DNA from: Candidatus Baldrarchaeum yapensis | GTDB taxonomy: Archaea; Asgardarchaeota; Baldrarchaeia; Baldrarchaeales; Baldrarchaeaceae | Direction: 5' to 3' | Assembly: GCA_016840465.1 (NCBI GenBank) | Contig: JAEOSH010000006.1 | Coordinates: forward strand, 1 to 64,000 | DNA length: 64,000 bases | Shown: one piece after another, positions 38,526-47,008 of the stretch | Numbering within the stretch: position 1 is the stretch's first letter | Layout of the letters: each line of letters starts with the position of its first letter | The notes under the pieces: generated by a model | Databases searched by the model: none | What the model saw: the letters and a program-made list of their open reading frames with translations, nothing else | Told to the model about the DNA's origin: nothing | Translations under genes and position numbers: made by a program

Positions 38526-38685
38526 AATTAAGTGAAAATGCCATTTGTAGTTGATATTTTCGTAATTTATGGCCCAAGAAAGAGAAATAATGGAAACTCA
38601 CCTGAATTCTCAGCACCTTTATTTCACGGGATCGGATAGTATTGATGATGTTACGAAGCGATCAATCCGTGCGGTGAGAGTAACA

Positions 38686-40080
38686 ATGGACAAGTTAAGA
38701 GAGGTTCTTGACAAAATGTTTCATGCAAAATCCATAGCGATAATAGGGGCCTCTCCTCGCCCTGGAAGCGTTGGGAACCTTTTCCTAAAAAGATTAATGG
38801 ATTTCGGATATTCAGGAAAACTATTCCCGGTGAATCCCCGATATCAGGAGATATACGGGTTGAAGTGCTATCCCAGCGTAAGGGAAATACCAGAGGAAGT
38901 GGATCTAGCAATAATAACAATACCTGCAAATCTTGTTCTCAGAGCCGTCAAAGAGTGTGCGGAAAAGGGAGTGCCTGGAGTGGTTATAGTCAGTGGAGGA
39001 TTTAAGGAATTGGGAGAAGAGGGAAGAAGACTGGAGGAAGAATTGACGAGGATAGCGAAAGAAACGGGGATCAGAATAATCGGCCCCAATTGCATGGGGA
39101 TATACTGCCCGTCGTCTCAGATAACATTTCACGATAAGTTTCCAAAAGAAAGCGGGGATATAGGTTTCATTTCGCATAGCGGAGGCCTGTGTGAGCTATT
39201 TGTTCTGATGATGGGGGAAAGAGGCCTCGCGATGAGTAAGGTCATAAGTTGCGGAAACGAGTGTGATTTGAAGTTTGTAGATTTTCTAGAATATCTCGAG
39301 GACGACGAAGAGACACGTGTAATAACCGGATATGTGGAGCAAATACGAGAGGGAAGACGGTTTCTCGAGGTTGCGAAGAGAGTGACTAAAAAGAAGCCAG
39401 TGATAATATGGAAGGCCGGAAGGGGATCCGCGGGTCAGCGGGCCATCTTCTCTCACACTGGTGCACTCGGCGGATCCGATAAAATCTATAATGCCGTATT
39501 CAAACAGGTTGGTGTTCTGAGAGTCAATTGTCTAGAGGAGATTATCGACTTAGCTATGACATTCCATTGCTTATCCCCCAGAAAAGTGAGAAATGTTGCA
39601 GTGATTACTGGACCTGGAGGTTTGGGAGTTGCAATGGTCGATGCCTTCGAGTCCGCAGGCCTTCAGGTGCCTGAATTTTCAAAGGAAACGCAAGATCGCC
39701 TTAAGAAAATAATGCCACCCGTAGCGGGAGTAAAGAACCCTGCGGATCTGACTCTTGCGATTTTCGAGGATATAGATTTGACACGAAAGGCCATTGAAAT
39801 AATCAAAGAAGATGACAGGATTGACGCAATTGCGGTCGGAATAGCGGGCGCGATAGCATACCTATCTCCTGACGCGGTCAACAGAATACTAGGTGGAGTC
39901 TTAGAGGCATCAAAGGAGTCCGAAAAACCCGTTGTTGCCGTATGGCCTCATGTTGGCCGGCTATGGAGTTACGTTAGAGAATTCGTCAGATCAGGGGTTC
40001 CTGTATACACTTTCCCTGAAGACGCAGCAAGAGGGCTTAGAGCGCTTGACTGGTACTATACCCGTACATCTGCAAAATAG
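38686..40080 (+). CDS. ADP-forming acyl-CoA synthetase, alpha-type subunit
   Basis: The start is set at the ATG at 38686, which has GGTGAG eight bases before it and gives the usual N-terminus (LDKMFHAKSIAIIGASPRPGSVGN). The frame also stays open 39 codons further upstream. The 464-residue protein has the CoA-binding Rossmann domain, two ligase-CoA domains with ISHSGGLCELF, and the phospho-His region SHTGALGGSDK. These enzymes make ATP from acetyl-CoA or other acyl-CoAs with release of the acid. The ATP-grasp beta part is not in this window, so it must come from elsewhere. It could use an acid made by beta-oxidation of longer chains. Confidence 0.88.
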   Translation: MDKLREVLDKMFHAKSIAIIGASPRPGSVGNLFLKRLMDFGYSGKLFPVNPRYQEIYGLKCYPSVREIPEEVDLAIITIPANLVLRAVKECAEKGVPGVVIVSGGFKELGEEGRRLEEELTRIAKETGIRIIGPNCMGIYCPSSQITFHDKFPKESGDIGFISHSGGLCELFVLMMGERGLAMSKVISCGNECDLKFVDFLEYLEDDEETRVITGYVEQIREGRRFLEVAKRVTKKKPVIIWKAGRGSAGQRAIFSHTGALGGSDKIYNAVFKQVGVLRVNCLEEIIDLAMTFHCLSPRKVRNVAVITGPGGLGVAMVDAFESAGLQVPEFSKETQDRLKKIMPPVAGVKNPADLTLAIFEDIDLTRKAIEIIKEDDRIDAIAVGIAGAIAYLSPDAVNRILGGVLEASKESEKPVVAVWPHVGRLWSYVREFVRSGVPVYTFPEDAARGLRALDWYYTRTSAK

Positions 40081-40125
40081 TCGAAAGTTCCTCTTACACC
40101 CCTGTTTCTCAATTACGAAGAACGA

Positions 40126-40169
40126 ATTTCATAAACTCATAAGTTTATAAACTTATGAGTTTATGAAAT
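40126..40169. repeat. 44-base perfect palindrome before an archaeal ATPase gene
   Basis: The sequence is self-complementary over 44 bases with no spacer (centre between 40147 and 40148). Each half contains the 10-mer ACTCATAAGT or its complement ACTTATGAGT. It ends 14 bases before the TTG start at 40184. A second, similar element precedes the related ATPase gene at 63360. Confidence 0.9.
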
Positions 40170-40183
40170 CTTGGTGTTAAACG

Positions 40184-41770
40184 TTGTCCTACCTGTTACC
40201 AGTGACGGGCGAGGACTTCTTCGATCGGGAGCGAGAACTGGAGATCTTGGAAAGTGGGAAGAATATAGCACTTATAGGACCTAGAAAGTCGGGAAAGACA
40301 TCTATAATATTTGAATTTGTACGAAGACATCCCGAGAAGAGAATTGCTTACGTGTATGTTCTTTTCCAGGAAGACATCAATAGCTTAATTTCAAGAATGG
40401 CAAGATCGGTGCTAATGGTAATACTAAGAGTAAGGGATGAAGTGCCGGCGCTTGATGATCTGATATCCGCAGCTATGGACAAGGTGCCGGAAATATCGGC
40501 TCTCCTATATAATCTTATGCGACATATCAGGAAGCAAAGACATGAGGAGGCTCTCGAGGCATTAGCTAATGTTTGCGAGAAAACCGGAACCGTAATCGCC
40601 ATAGATGAGTTTCAGAACGTTTTTCAATTAGAGAAGTTCGTAGATATTCTGCGCATGATCTTACTCAAGTATAGAAAGGTACAATGGATAATAACTGGAT
40701 CCAGCATAGGAATCATGAAGGAACTGCTCATGGAACCATCATCTCCCCTTTTTGGGCACTTTGAGGTCGTATGGGTCGGCGCATTTGATATGCCCACGGC
40801 TTCAGAGTTTCTGGAGTTCTTACTAAGGCGTACCCAATTTTCGATGCCACCCGATGTGAAACAATACATTCTTGCAATTTCAGGAGGCTTCCCATTCTAC
40901 ATCTCAATCATTGTCTCAAAGTCCGTAGAGAAAGCCAAAACCAAACGAAAAGGGAAAATAGTCCCTTGGAGCGATGTCATGGAAACCTTAGAGGAAGAAT
41001 TGTGCCATCCGGAGGGCACTCTGTACAGGCATTTTATAGAAACTCTAGAGAAGGGTATGAAACGAAGAAATGTGGGGAAATATATAGACGTACTTTACTG
41101 GATCGCAAAAGGAGCGTCAGATTTAACGACCATATCCAAAAACACAGGATTCAGCCCGCAGCACTGTCTGAAAATACTCAGATTTCTCGAAAAAAGCATG
41201 TTAATAGAGAGAGTGGGGGATAGTTACTTTCTGAAGGACCCTCTCATGGACATATGGCTCAAGAGAATATATGAGTTGATGAGCCGAGAATACTCCCCGG
41301 TAAGGGACTTTACACAAATAAAACTGATGTTAAAAGAGTATTTGGACGAATTGAGAAAGCAGATTTCGATAGGTGCGGAGGCAAGGATCAGAGAATTGCT
41401 TAGAGCATTCGATGGAAGAAGGAAGATACCAATAGCTGGAGAAATTGTAAGGACCCCAACATTTCAAATGGTGTCGAGGATTACATGGAATGGTAATGAA
41501 ATAGATGTTCTCGCAATCGGGTCCGAGGTGTGGGTTTTAGAAGTAAAAACCGGGTCTGTGAAATATGAAGATCTGAAAACCTTCGCTAGGAAAATAGATG
41601 ACGCGATAAAATCCGGAGTTATTAAGCGTGTTGACAGAAGAATACTCGCATGCCTCGGTGATATTAAAGAGAATCTGGTAACAGAAGCAGATAAGCTCGG
41701 TATCAAGATTTGGAGAAAAGAGGAGATTAACAAAGCCATGCGGATTTTCGGTTATTATCCATTCCTGTAA
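40184..41770 (+). CDS. archaeal STAND-type ATPase with a C-terminal nuclease-like domain
   Basis: A 528-residue protein of the archaeal ATPase (PF01637-like) group: Walker A GPRKSGKTS near 30, Walker B VIAIDEFQNV, and sensor ITGSSIGIM. A winged helix follows near 310-350. The C-terminal part (EIDVLAIGSEVWVLEVKTGSVKY) has D...ExK spacing like the PD-(D/E)XK fold of DUF234 proteins. Such genes are multiplied in many archaeal genomes, and their role is not known; mobile or defence functions have been suggested. The TTG start follows an in-frame stop 4 bases upstream, and a long palindrome ends 14 bases before it. Confidence 0.82.
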   Translation: MSYLLPVTGEDFFDRERELEILESGKNIALIGPRKSGKTSIIFEFVRRHPEKRIAYVYVLFQEDINSLISRMARSVLMVILRVRDEVPALDDLISAAMDKVPEISALLYNLMRHIRKQRHEEALEALANVCEKTGTVIAIDEFQNVFQLEKFVDILRMILLKYRKVQWIITGSSIGIMKELLMEPSSPLFGHFEVVWVGAFDMPTASEFLEFLLRRTQFSMPPDVKQYILAISGGFPFYISIIVSKSVEKAKTKRKGKIVPWSDVMETLEEELCHPEGTLYRHFIETLEKGMKRRNVGKYIDVLYWIAKGASDLTTISKNTGFSPQHCLKILRFLEKSMLIERVGDSYFLKDPLMDIWLKRIYELMSREYSPVRDFTQIKLMLKEYLDELRKQISIGAEARIRELLRAFDGRRKIPIAGEIVRTPTFQMVSRITWNGNEIDVLAIGSEVWVLEVKTGSVKYEDLKTFARKIDDAIKSGVIKRVDRRILACLGDIKENLVTEADKLGIKIWRKEEINKAMRIFGYYPFL

Positions 41771-41773
41771 TGA

Positions 41774-42946
41774 TTACTTGCGGGCGACGATAATTACGCT
41801 TGCCACGGAAAATGGCCCGCCCAGATTGTGCGCAAACCCTATTTCAGCATCTTTGACCTGTAACCCTTCTGCTCTGCCTAAAACCTGTCGTGTGAGTTCT
41901 ACAACCATTCTACAGCCTGTCGCTCCAATTGGATGCCCGAAACACTTGAGTCCCCCATCAGGGTTTATAGGAAAGTCCCCGTGAATGGTCGTAACTTCCT
42001 CTCTTATGAGATCAGCACCCTCTCCAGGTTTACACAACCTCATATCTTGATAGTCCAACAGCTCCGTTATTGTAAAACAGTCATGCACAATACCAAAATC
42101 TAGTTCTTTACGCGGATCTTCAATCCCTGCCATCTTGTAAGCCATATCAGCAGCCTTTCTCGTCGATGGGAAGCCTAGGAAATCAAAATTCGGATCAAGC
42201 CACGGTGTTGCTGTTTCGACGGCAAGTCCTAGCCCCTTTATAACAGCATACTCATCACCTACCAACTTCCTAGCAATTTCGGGCCTTGTTAGAACGACGG
42301 CGGCAGCACCATCCGAAACCGCGCAACAATCGTACAACCCCAATGGATATGCAATTATGGGAGCCTTAAGCGCGGTTTCTATATCTATCTTCCTGCGAAA
42401 GTGCGCCTTGGGATGATAATAACCATTATAGTGGTTTTTAACCGCAACCTTTGCTAGGTCTTCTTTTGTCCAACCCCATACCTTAAACGCTCTGACCGCG
42501 CAAAGTGCAAACATTGCAGGAGCAGATAGACGCGGTAATACCGGTTGCGGATTCATTTCACCGACGCCAGGTAATCCTCTTGCTCCTTGATCGAGAATTT
42601 TCTCCACACCGCAAGCAATAACTATGTCATACAGCCCTGATGCAACTGCAATAGCAGCATTCCGAATAGCGTCCATTCCCGAAGCACAATAGTTCTCTAC
42701 TCTCGTAACTGGCTTGCCGAAGATCTTAAGGGGCTCGGAAAACGCAGTACCGCCAACTCCACTGAAAGTGTAGAACGTTGCAACCCATATCCCGTCAACG
42801 TCCTTAACAGGGTCTATATTAGCCTCGTTACACGCCTCATGTACCGCCTCTACTAACAAATCCTCAGCATCCTTATCCCATATCTCTCCAAACTTCGTGA
42901 CACCTGTACCTATAATCGCAACTTTATCCTTCAAACTGCCAATCAC
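41774..42946 (-). CDS. thiolase (acetyl-CoA acetyltransferase type)
   Basis: A 390-residue archaeal-type thiolase: the catalytic Cys is Cys87 in ENYCASGMD, followed by AAAVVLTRPE, HDCFTITELLDY, and the base His in FGHPIGATGC. It probably makes acetoacetyl-CoA from two acetyl-CoA for the mevalonate pathway, or cleaves ketoacyl-CoA. Its GTG start is 5 bases after the stop of the HMG-CoA synthase-like gene and GGGGGTGA spans the junction, so the two are a unit. This agrees with the known thiolase-HMGS-DUF35 complex of archaea. Confidence 0.9.
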   Translation of the reverse strand: MIGSLKDKVAIIGTGVTKFGEIWDKDAEDLLVEAVHEACNEANIDPVKDVDGIWVATFYTFSGVGGTAFSEPLKIFGKPVTRVENYCASGMDAIRNAAIAVASGLYDIVIACGVEKILDQGARGLPGVGEMNPQPVLPRLSAPAMFALCAVRAFKVWGWTKEDLAKVAVKNHYNGYYHPKAHFRRKIDIETALKAPIIAYPLGLYDCCAVSDGAAAVVLTRPEIARKLVGDEYAVIKGLGLAVETATPWLDPNFDFLGFPSTRKAADMAYKMAGIEDPRKELDFGIVHDCFTITELLDYQDMRLCKPGEGADLIREEVTTIHGDFPINPDGGLKCFGHPIGATGCRMVVELTRQVLGRAEGLQVKDAEIGFAHNLGGPFSVASVIIVARK

Positions 42947-42950
42947 CCTA

Positions 42951-44378
42951 TCACCCCCTCACCGGACGCGCTTTCCAGTAATAAAATCTATAATCCGATT
43001 TCTGGTGAATAAGCCTAAATGTAACTTCCACCGGCATATCAACATCCAACTCTCCCATAAGAACATCAGTTACCTCCAGTAGTACACGTGTTCCATCTTC
43101 AAGATCTATCACAGCCTTTATTCCGGGATATACGCCGTCTCCGGGATAGCCCCCAGGTCCTAAGAGAAAATCATACGTATACGTGAATATTTTCCCCCTT
43201 CTTGCAAGTTTAACAATCTCATACTTGTCCTTTGCGCCGCAAATCCTGCAAACACGGGCAACAGGGTATGTAATTCTTCCGCACTCCTTGCATTTCATCC
43301 CGTAAAACGGCAATTCGAAGATCTCATCTCTCCAATAAGTTACCACCGACGCCTTGGCAGGCTCGGGCCACCTGCGATCTCTAAGCCTCTTAAAGTCCAT
43401 ATACAGCTCATACGTCGGTAATAACTTTTTAGATCTTATGTGCCCCTTAACCCCACGTCTTTTCTCATTGATGCTCTCTATTTCATCTGTAACTTCTACA
43501 TAAAAAGCCTCACATCCGTCCCCATACCCGGCACACAATATTCTATCACCGGGTTTTGCATCCTCCAGCGCCGCGGCAAGTAATAGCAATGCATGAGCGG
43601 CACCGGTGACTCCTACATCAGCAAATAGAAAGTCCTGAAGTTGGCTTTTCACATCAATGCCAATCGCAGATGCAGCTCTCACGTACTGCCTGGGATCGTT
43701 TGCGTAAAATGCAATCTTGGAGAAATCTTTCAAACAGAGTCCGGCTTTCTCTAACAGCGCCTTAATCGTTTCACTGAGAACTCTAACATAAACAACATTA
43801 TCCGCTCTTGGGTCGAATTGCATAACGTACCTATCCTCAGACCTCCTCCATGTTCCAAGAATGGGCTCATTCAGCACATGAAACTCTTTAACTTCTGCAA
43901 TTCCACGCTCTTTCCCCAATAAAAACGCCACTCCTGCATCACCATATATCTGCTCCTGTGCAGAGCCCGGAACCGGCAACCGACAATCCGCAACAGTTAC
44001 TAATACCCTTTTGCATCTCCCGGACTTTATAGCGTCCACCGCAGCCCTTATAGCCGTGATCCCGCACCTCAACGAAGATGTAAAATCCGCAACCGACACA
44101 TCTCTCCTCAAATCGAGCGCAGATGCTATTATTGTCGCGTTTTGCTTCTCTATGTAGGGAGGTGTAGTCGTCGCAAAATGCAACGCGTCTACGCCCCTTA
44201 CGTCCAAATCAGAAATGCAATCTAGCCCCGCCTCGACCGCCATGGTGATGCTGTCTTCGTCCCAGCCCGCTACCGCTCTTTCGCCGCCCATTGATGGAAT
44301 GCCGGTGGCTCTGGAAAGTTCGGTTCTACTTATCCTCCATATCGGAATATATGCGCCATAGGAAAGAATACCTACCAT
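42951..44378 (-). CDS. HMG-CoA synthase-like protein fused to a DUF35 zinc-ribbon/OB domain
   Basis: Starting at the ATG 44378 (GAGAGGGG upstream) the protein is about 475 residues. The first about 340 form a thiolase-fold condensing domain (VGILSYGAYIPIWRIS; TSSLRCGITAI with a plausible acyl Cys; IYGDAGVAFLLG). The last about 120 form a rubredoxin-like zinc ribbon (CKECGRITYPVARVCRIC) and an OB fold, which is the DUF35 protein. In archaea the DUF35 partner is usually separate and bridges thiolase and HMG-CoA synthase. Here it is joined to the synthase. The thiolase follows at once, so the set fits the mevalonate route to isoprenoid lipids. Another condensation is possible. Confidence 0.85.
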   Translation of the reverse strand: MVGILSYGAYIPIWRISRTELSRATGIPSMGGERAVAGWDEDSITMAVEAGLDCISDLDVRGVDALHFATTTPPYIEKQNATIIASALDLRRDVSVADFTSSLRCGITAIRAAVDAIKSGRCKRVLVTVADCRLPVPGSAQEQIYGDAGVAFLLGKERGIAEVKEFHVLNEPILGTWRRSEDRYVMQFDPRADNVVYVRVLSETIKALLEKAGLCLKDFSKIAFYANDPRQYVRAASAIGIDVKSQLQDFLFADVGVTGAAHALLLLAAALEDAKPGDRILCAGYGDGCEAFYVEVTDEIESINEKRRGVKGHIRSKKLLPTYELYMDFKRLRDRRWPEPAKASVVTYWRDEIFELPFYGMKCKECGRITYPVARVCRICGAKDKYEIVKLARRGKIFTYTYDFLLGPGGYPGDGVYPGIKAVIDLEDGTRVLLEVTDVLMGELDVDMPVEVTFRLIHQKSDYRFYYWKARPVRG

Positions 44379-44627
44379 GACAACCCCTCTCATCCATACA
44401 TCGCCAGAAGACGAATATTTAAACATTTTCAGTTGACATGTGGTCTTAAATGGCAATAATGAAAAAATTTCCGGACAATATTTACAATTCTTGCGGGCAA
44501 ATCTCCGATGCTGTGAAATATCGAGGTAAAAATGGGGACATCTGAGATAAAAATTAAGTAATCGTAGAACAATAACTCCCTACTCACAAAATTTCCGTCA
44601 CGAGAAAAGATCTACGGAGCGATCACT

Positions 44628-45791
44628 GTGAAAGACAACGAAGGTATATTCCCATTGTATATCGGGCTCGCACTCGACTCCCTGGCTTGGAGCATCCTAT
44701 GGATATTTACCCCGTTACACGTATTTCTACTTGGGGGTTCGTTGTTCATCATTGGAGTGATCTGTGCGCTTCCGCCTTTCGCATCCGTGGTAACGACACC
44801 AATCTGGGGGCATCTATCCGATAAAACGGGAGTAAGAAAGCCCTTCATAATACTGGGAACCGCGACATCGGGGCTCCTAGCACTATTATACGCAATACTG
44901 ACAGAACCCTTCCACTTCCTAGTACTCACACTTGCCATAATACCGTTTAATGTTGCATACTTCCCCGCAACATACGCTCTTCTCACCGAAAGAGTGGAAA
45001 TGAGGGGTGAGAGCCTCGGAAAGTGTGAGGCCTACACATCAGCGGGGTGGCTCATAGGAAGTCTCGTGGGGGGACTATGCGCCGAATCCATGAACCTACA
45101 AGCAATCTTCATTATAGCGTCCGCCTCCGCAACCCTAGGTACACTGATAATACTATTCGGCCTCGAAGAACATCCAAAAAAGAGAAAACACAAAAACACC
45201 GAAAACATGACTTTCAAAGAAATACTAACCAGACCCCAGATGAAAACCCTATTCGCATTGCTGCTGATCATCTACACAGGAACAGCATCTTTTTCAACAT
45301 TCTTCTCAATTTACTTCACCGAGACGATTGGGGGCAATTACGCACTTTTAGGAATTTCAAACGCACTTGCCACACTCTTCGGCAGTATCGTGTCTGTACC
45401 CTTAGGAAAAGCCGCAGACAAGATAGGAAGAAAGCCTATCATCCTATACAGCACTTTAGGATACGTGATACTATTCATACTTCTCATAATCGTTCGTGAT
45501 CCATACGCCGTTGCACTATTATGGGCAATACCTTTCTATGTTGGGATATATGTGGGCTTTGGAGCAATGGTCTCGGATATCACCTCAGAAGAGGAAAGAG
45601 CCCGAGGGATGTCAATATTAAGTATCTCGGTTAGCATAGGAAGTGGCTTAGGCGCAATAATAGGCGGCGCCTTGGGCCAGAATTTTGGCATCGACAAAAA
45701 CCTGTACTTTGCAACACTCCTATCCTTATCTGCATTCCTGCTATGTACTACAATCTTAGAGGAAACATTAAAAACCCGTGCCGCCAGTTGA
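44628..45791 (+). CDS. MFS transporter
   Basis: A 387-residue, 12-segment major facilitator starting at a GTG. The two halves each carry the loop after helix 2: GHLSDKTGVRKPFIILG near residue 63 and LGKAADKIGRKPIIL near 260, with GxLxDKxGRKP form. There is no extra domain. Substrate unknown; the drug or metabolite exporter type is likely. It diverges from the HMGS-like gene and is followed by two decayed MaoC genes. Confidence 0.88.
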   Translation: MKDNEGIFPLYIGLALDSLAWSILWIFTPLHVFLLGGSLFIIGVICALPPFASVVTTPIWGHLSDKTGVRKPFIILGTATSGLLALLYAILTEPFHFLVLTLAIIPFNVAYFPATYALLTERVEMRGESLGKCEAYTSAGWLIGSLVGGLCAESMNLQAIFIIASASATLGTLIILFGLEEHPKKRKHKNTENMTFKEILTRPQMKTLFALLLIIYTGTASFSTFFSIYFTETIGGNYALLGISNALATLFGSIVSVPLGKAADKIGRKPIILYSTLGYVILFILLIIVRDPYAVALLWAIPFYVGIYVGFGAMVSDITSEEERARGMSILSISVSIGSGLGAIIGGALGQNFGIDKNLYFATLLSLSAFLLCTTILEETLKTRAAS

Positions 45792-45998
45792 TGATCCTTC
45801 AAATTCAAAATTATCGCGAAGCCCCCTGCACAACTTAAAGCAAAATGTTCATCTGCTAATAAAATGTAAATGTATTAGAATCTGTATTGCTAACCCTCAA
45901 CTTCTAACAAGAATCGACTTGGTGAGGTTGTTGATTTCCGATAATGTAAAAAGCAGAATCGAAACATCAAGAACGAAACAAAAAGAGAATTTTCCGGT

Positions 45999-46423
45999 AT
46001 GGAATTTCCCATTAAAACTCAAAGGGAGATCATATGTCAACTTTCTGAACTCATGGAAGAAGACGATTCCATCTACACTTCGGATGAATATGCAAGGAGA
46101 AGGGGCTTCGAAGCAGCAGTTGTCCCACCATCAATAATATTGTCCCTGCTGTCGTTGAAATTAAGGGACGCATTTTTAAAATACATGCAAAAACTGATGG
46201 GATGGGGGCGAAGGGATTAATACATGTAGGATCAAACGTTGAGTTCCACAAACCACTCATCGCGGACAAGGAGTATAAGGTACTTATGAAACTCAAGAAC
46301 TTAAACGAAAAATTTTGAAAGAAGGGAACTTACCTGCTAATGTCTCTCGAAATATCAATTTTCGATGAAAAAGAAGAGATCATGTTGCGTGATGACCATA
46401 AGTTCTTCATTAAAATAGAGTGA
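45999..46423 (+). pseudogene. decayed MaoC/FAS1-type dehydratase, first half
   Basis: The first frame (ATG 45999, stop 46220) reads SDEYARRRGFEAAVVPP, the substrate-side pattern of FAS1-like MaoC hotdog domains. A second frame starting near 46200 carries IHVGSNVEFHKPLIADKEYKV, then a TGA at 46316-46318, and continues in the same frame (YLLMSLEISIFDEKEEIML) to 46423. A one-base change near the G run at 46204 and the TGA together break it. The second MaoC half starts 12 bases downstream. The pair would form an (R)-specific enoyl-CoA hydratase. Bases 45792-45998 hold nothing I can support. Confidence 0.6.
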
Positions 46424-46435
46424 TGGGGAAAGCCT

Positions 46436-46861
46436 ATGGAAAGGGGATCTTATAAGGAAATAAGGGTCGGAACATCAATTCCCCCGCTTAAAGTTACAAT
46501 CGACAGGGATAAGTTGCTCAGGTACTGTGAAGTGACAAGAGAGGTAAACCCTATACATTTTGACGAAAATGCAGCAAAAATGCTCGGATTTGATGATATA
46601 GTTGTACAGGGAATTTTCACAATCGGCTTTTCCCGAAGATGCTTACTAGGTGGCTAGGAAGTCCGACATGTCTGAGAAGGATTGAAGTTCGCTTCACAGC
46701 ACCGGTATATGCGGGAGATACCATCATCTTTCATGGTATTGTCAAAAATATTCTGCAAGAGAAAGGAAAGACCCTGTTAGAATGTGAAATATGGGCGGAA
46801 AAGGAGAGCGGCAAGAGGGTCATTTGAGGGCGACGCGGAAGTGCTACTGGAAAAGCCTTGA
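46436..46861 (+). pseudogene. decayed MaoC-type hotdog dehydratase, second half
   Basis: The ATG at 46436 opens a frame with YCEVTREVNPIHFDENAAKMLGF, the MaoC motif with the catalytic Asp/His pattern (NPIHFDENAA). It shifts near 46638: the next frame has LTRWLGSPTCLRRIEVRFTAPVYAGD, the usual substrate-pocket strand. A second one-base slip (ATTTGAG near 46824) is needed to join the natural end (EGDAEVLLEKP) at 46861. So two indels break a gene of about 140 codons. The signs are the same as for the first half; the loss or the sequencing error affects both. Confidence 0.65.
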
Positions 46862-47008
46862 TGTAAGACCTATTGTATGCGTGAAAGTAATCCTCCAATG
46901 TACAAATAGTGCGAGAAATCTTGCATCACTTAGGGAATCCCTTAAAACTAAAAGTTCATGAGAATTACTCGACAGCGAAGGTGTTCCATACTCAAAGGTA
47001 GTGGTACC

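Noticed and set aside
46316-46318. In-frame TGA in the MaoC remnant as a possible recoded codon
   Set aside because: No selenocysteine-type hairpin or known Sec site is in this family, and other indels already break the gene.
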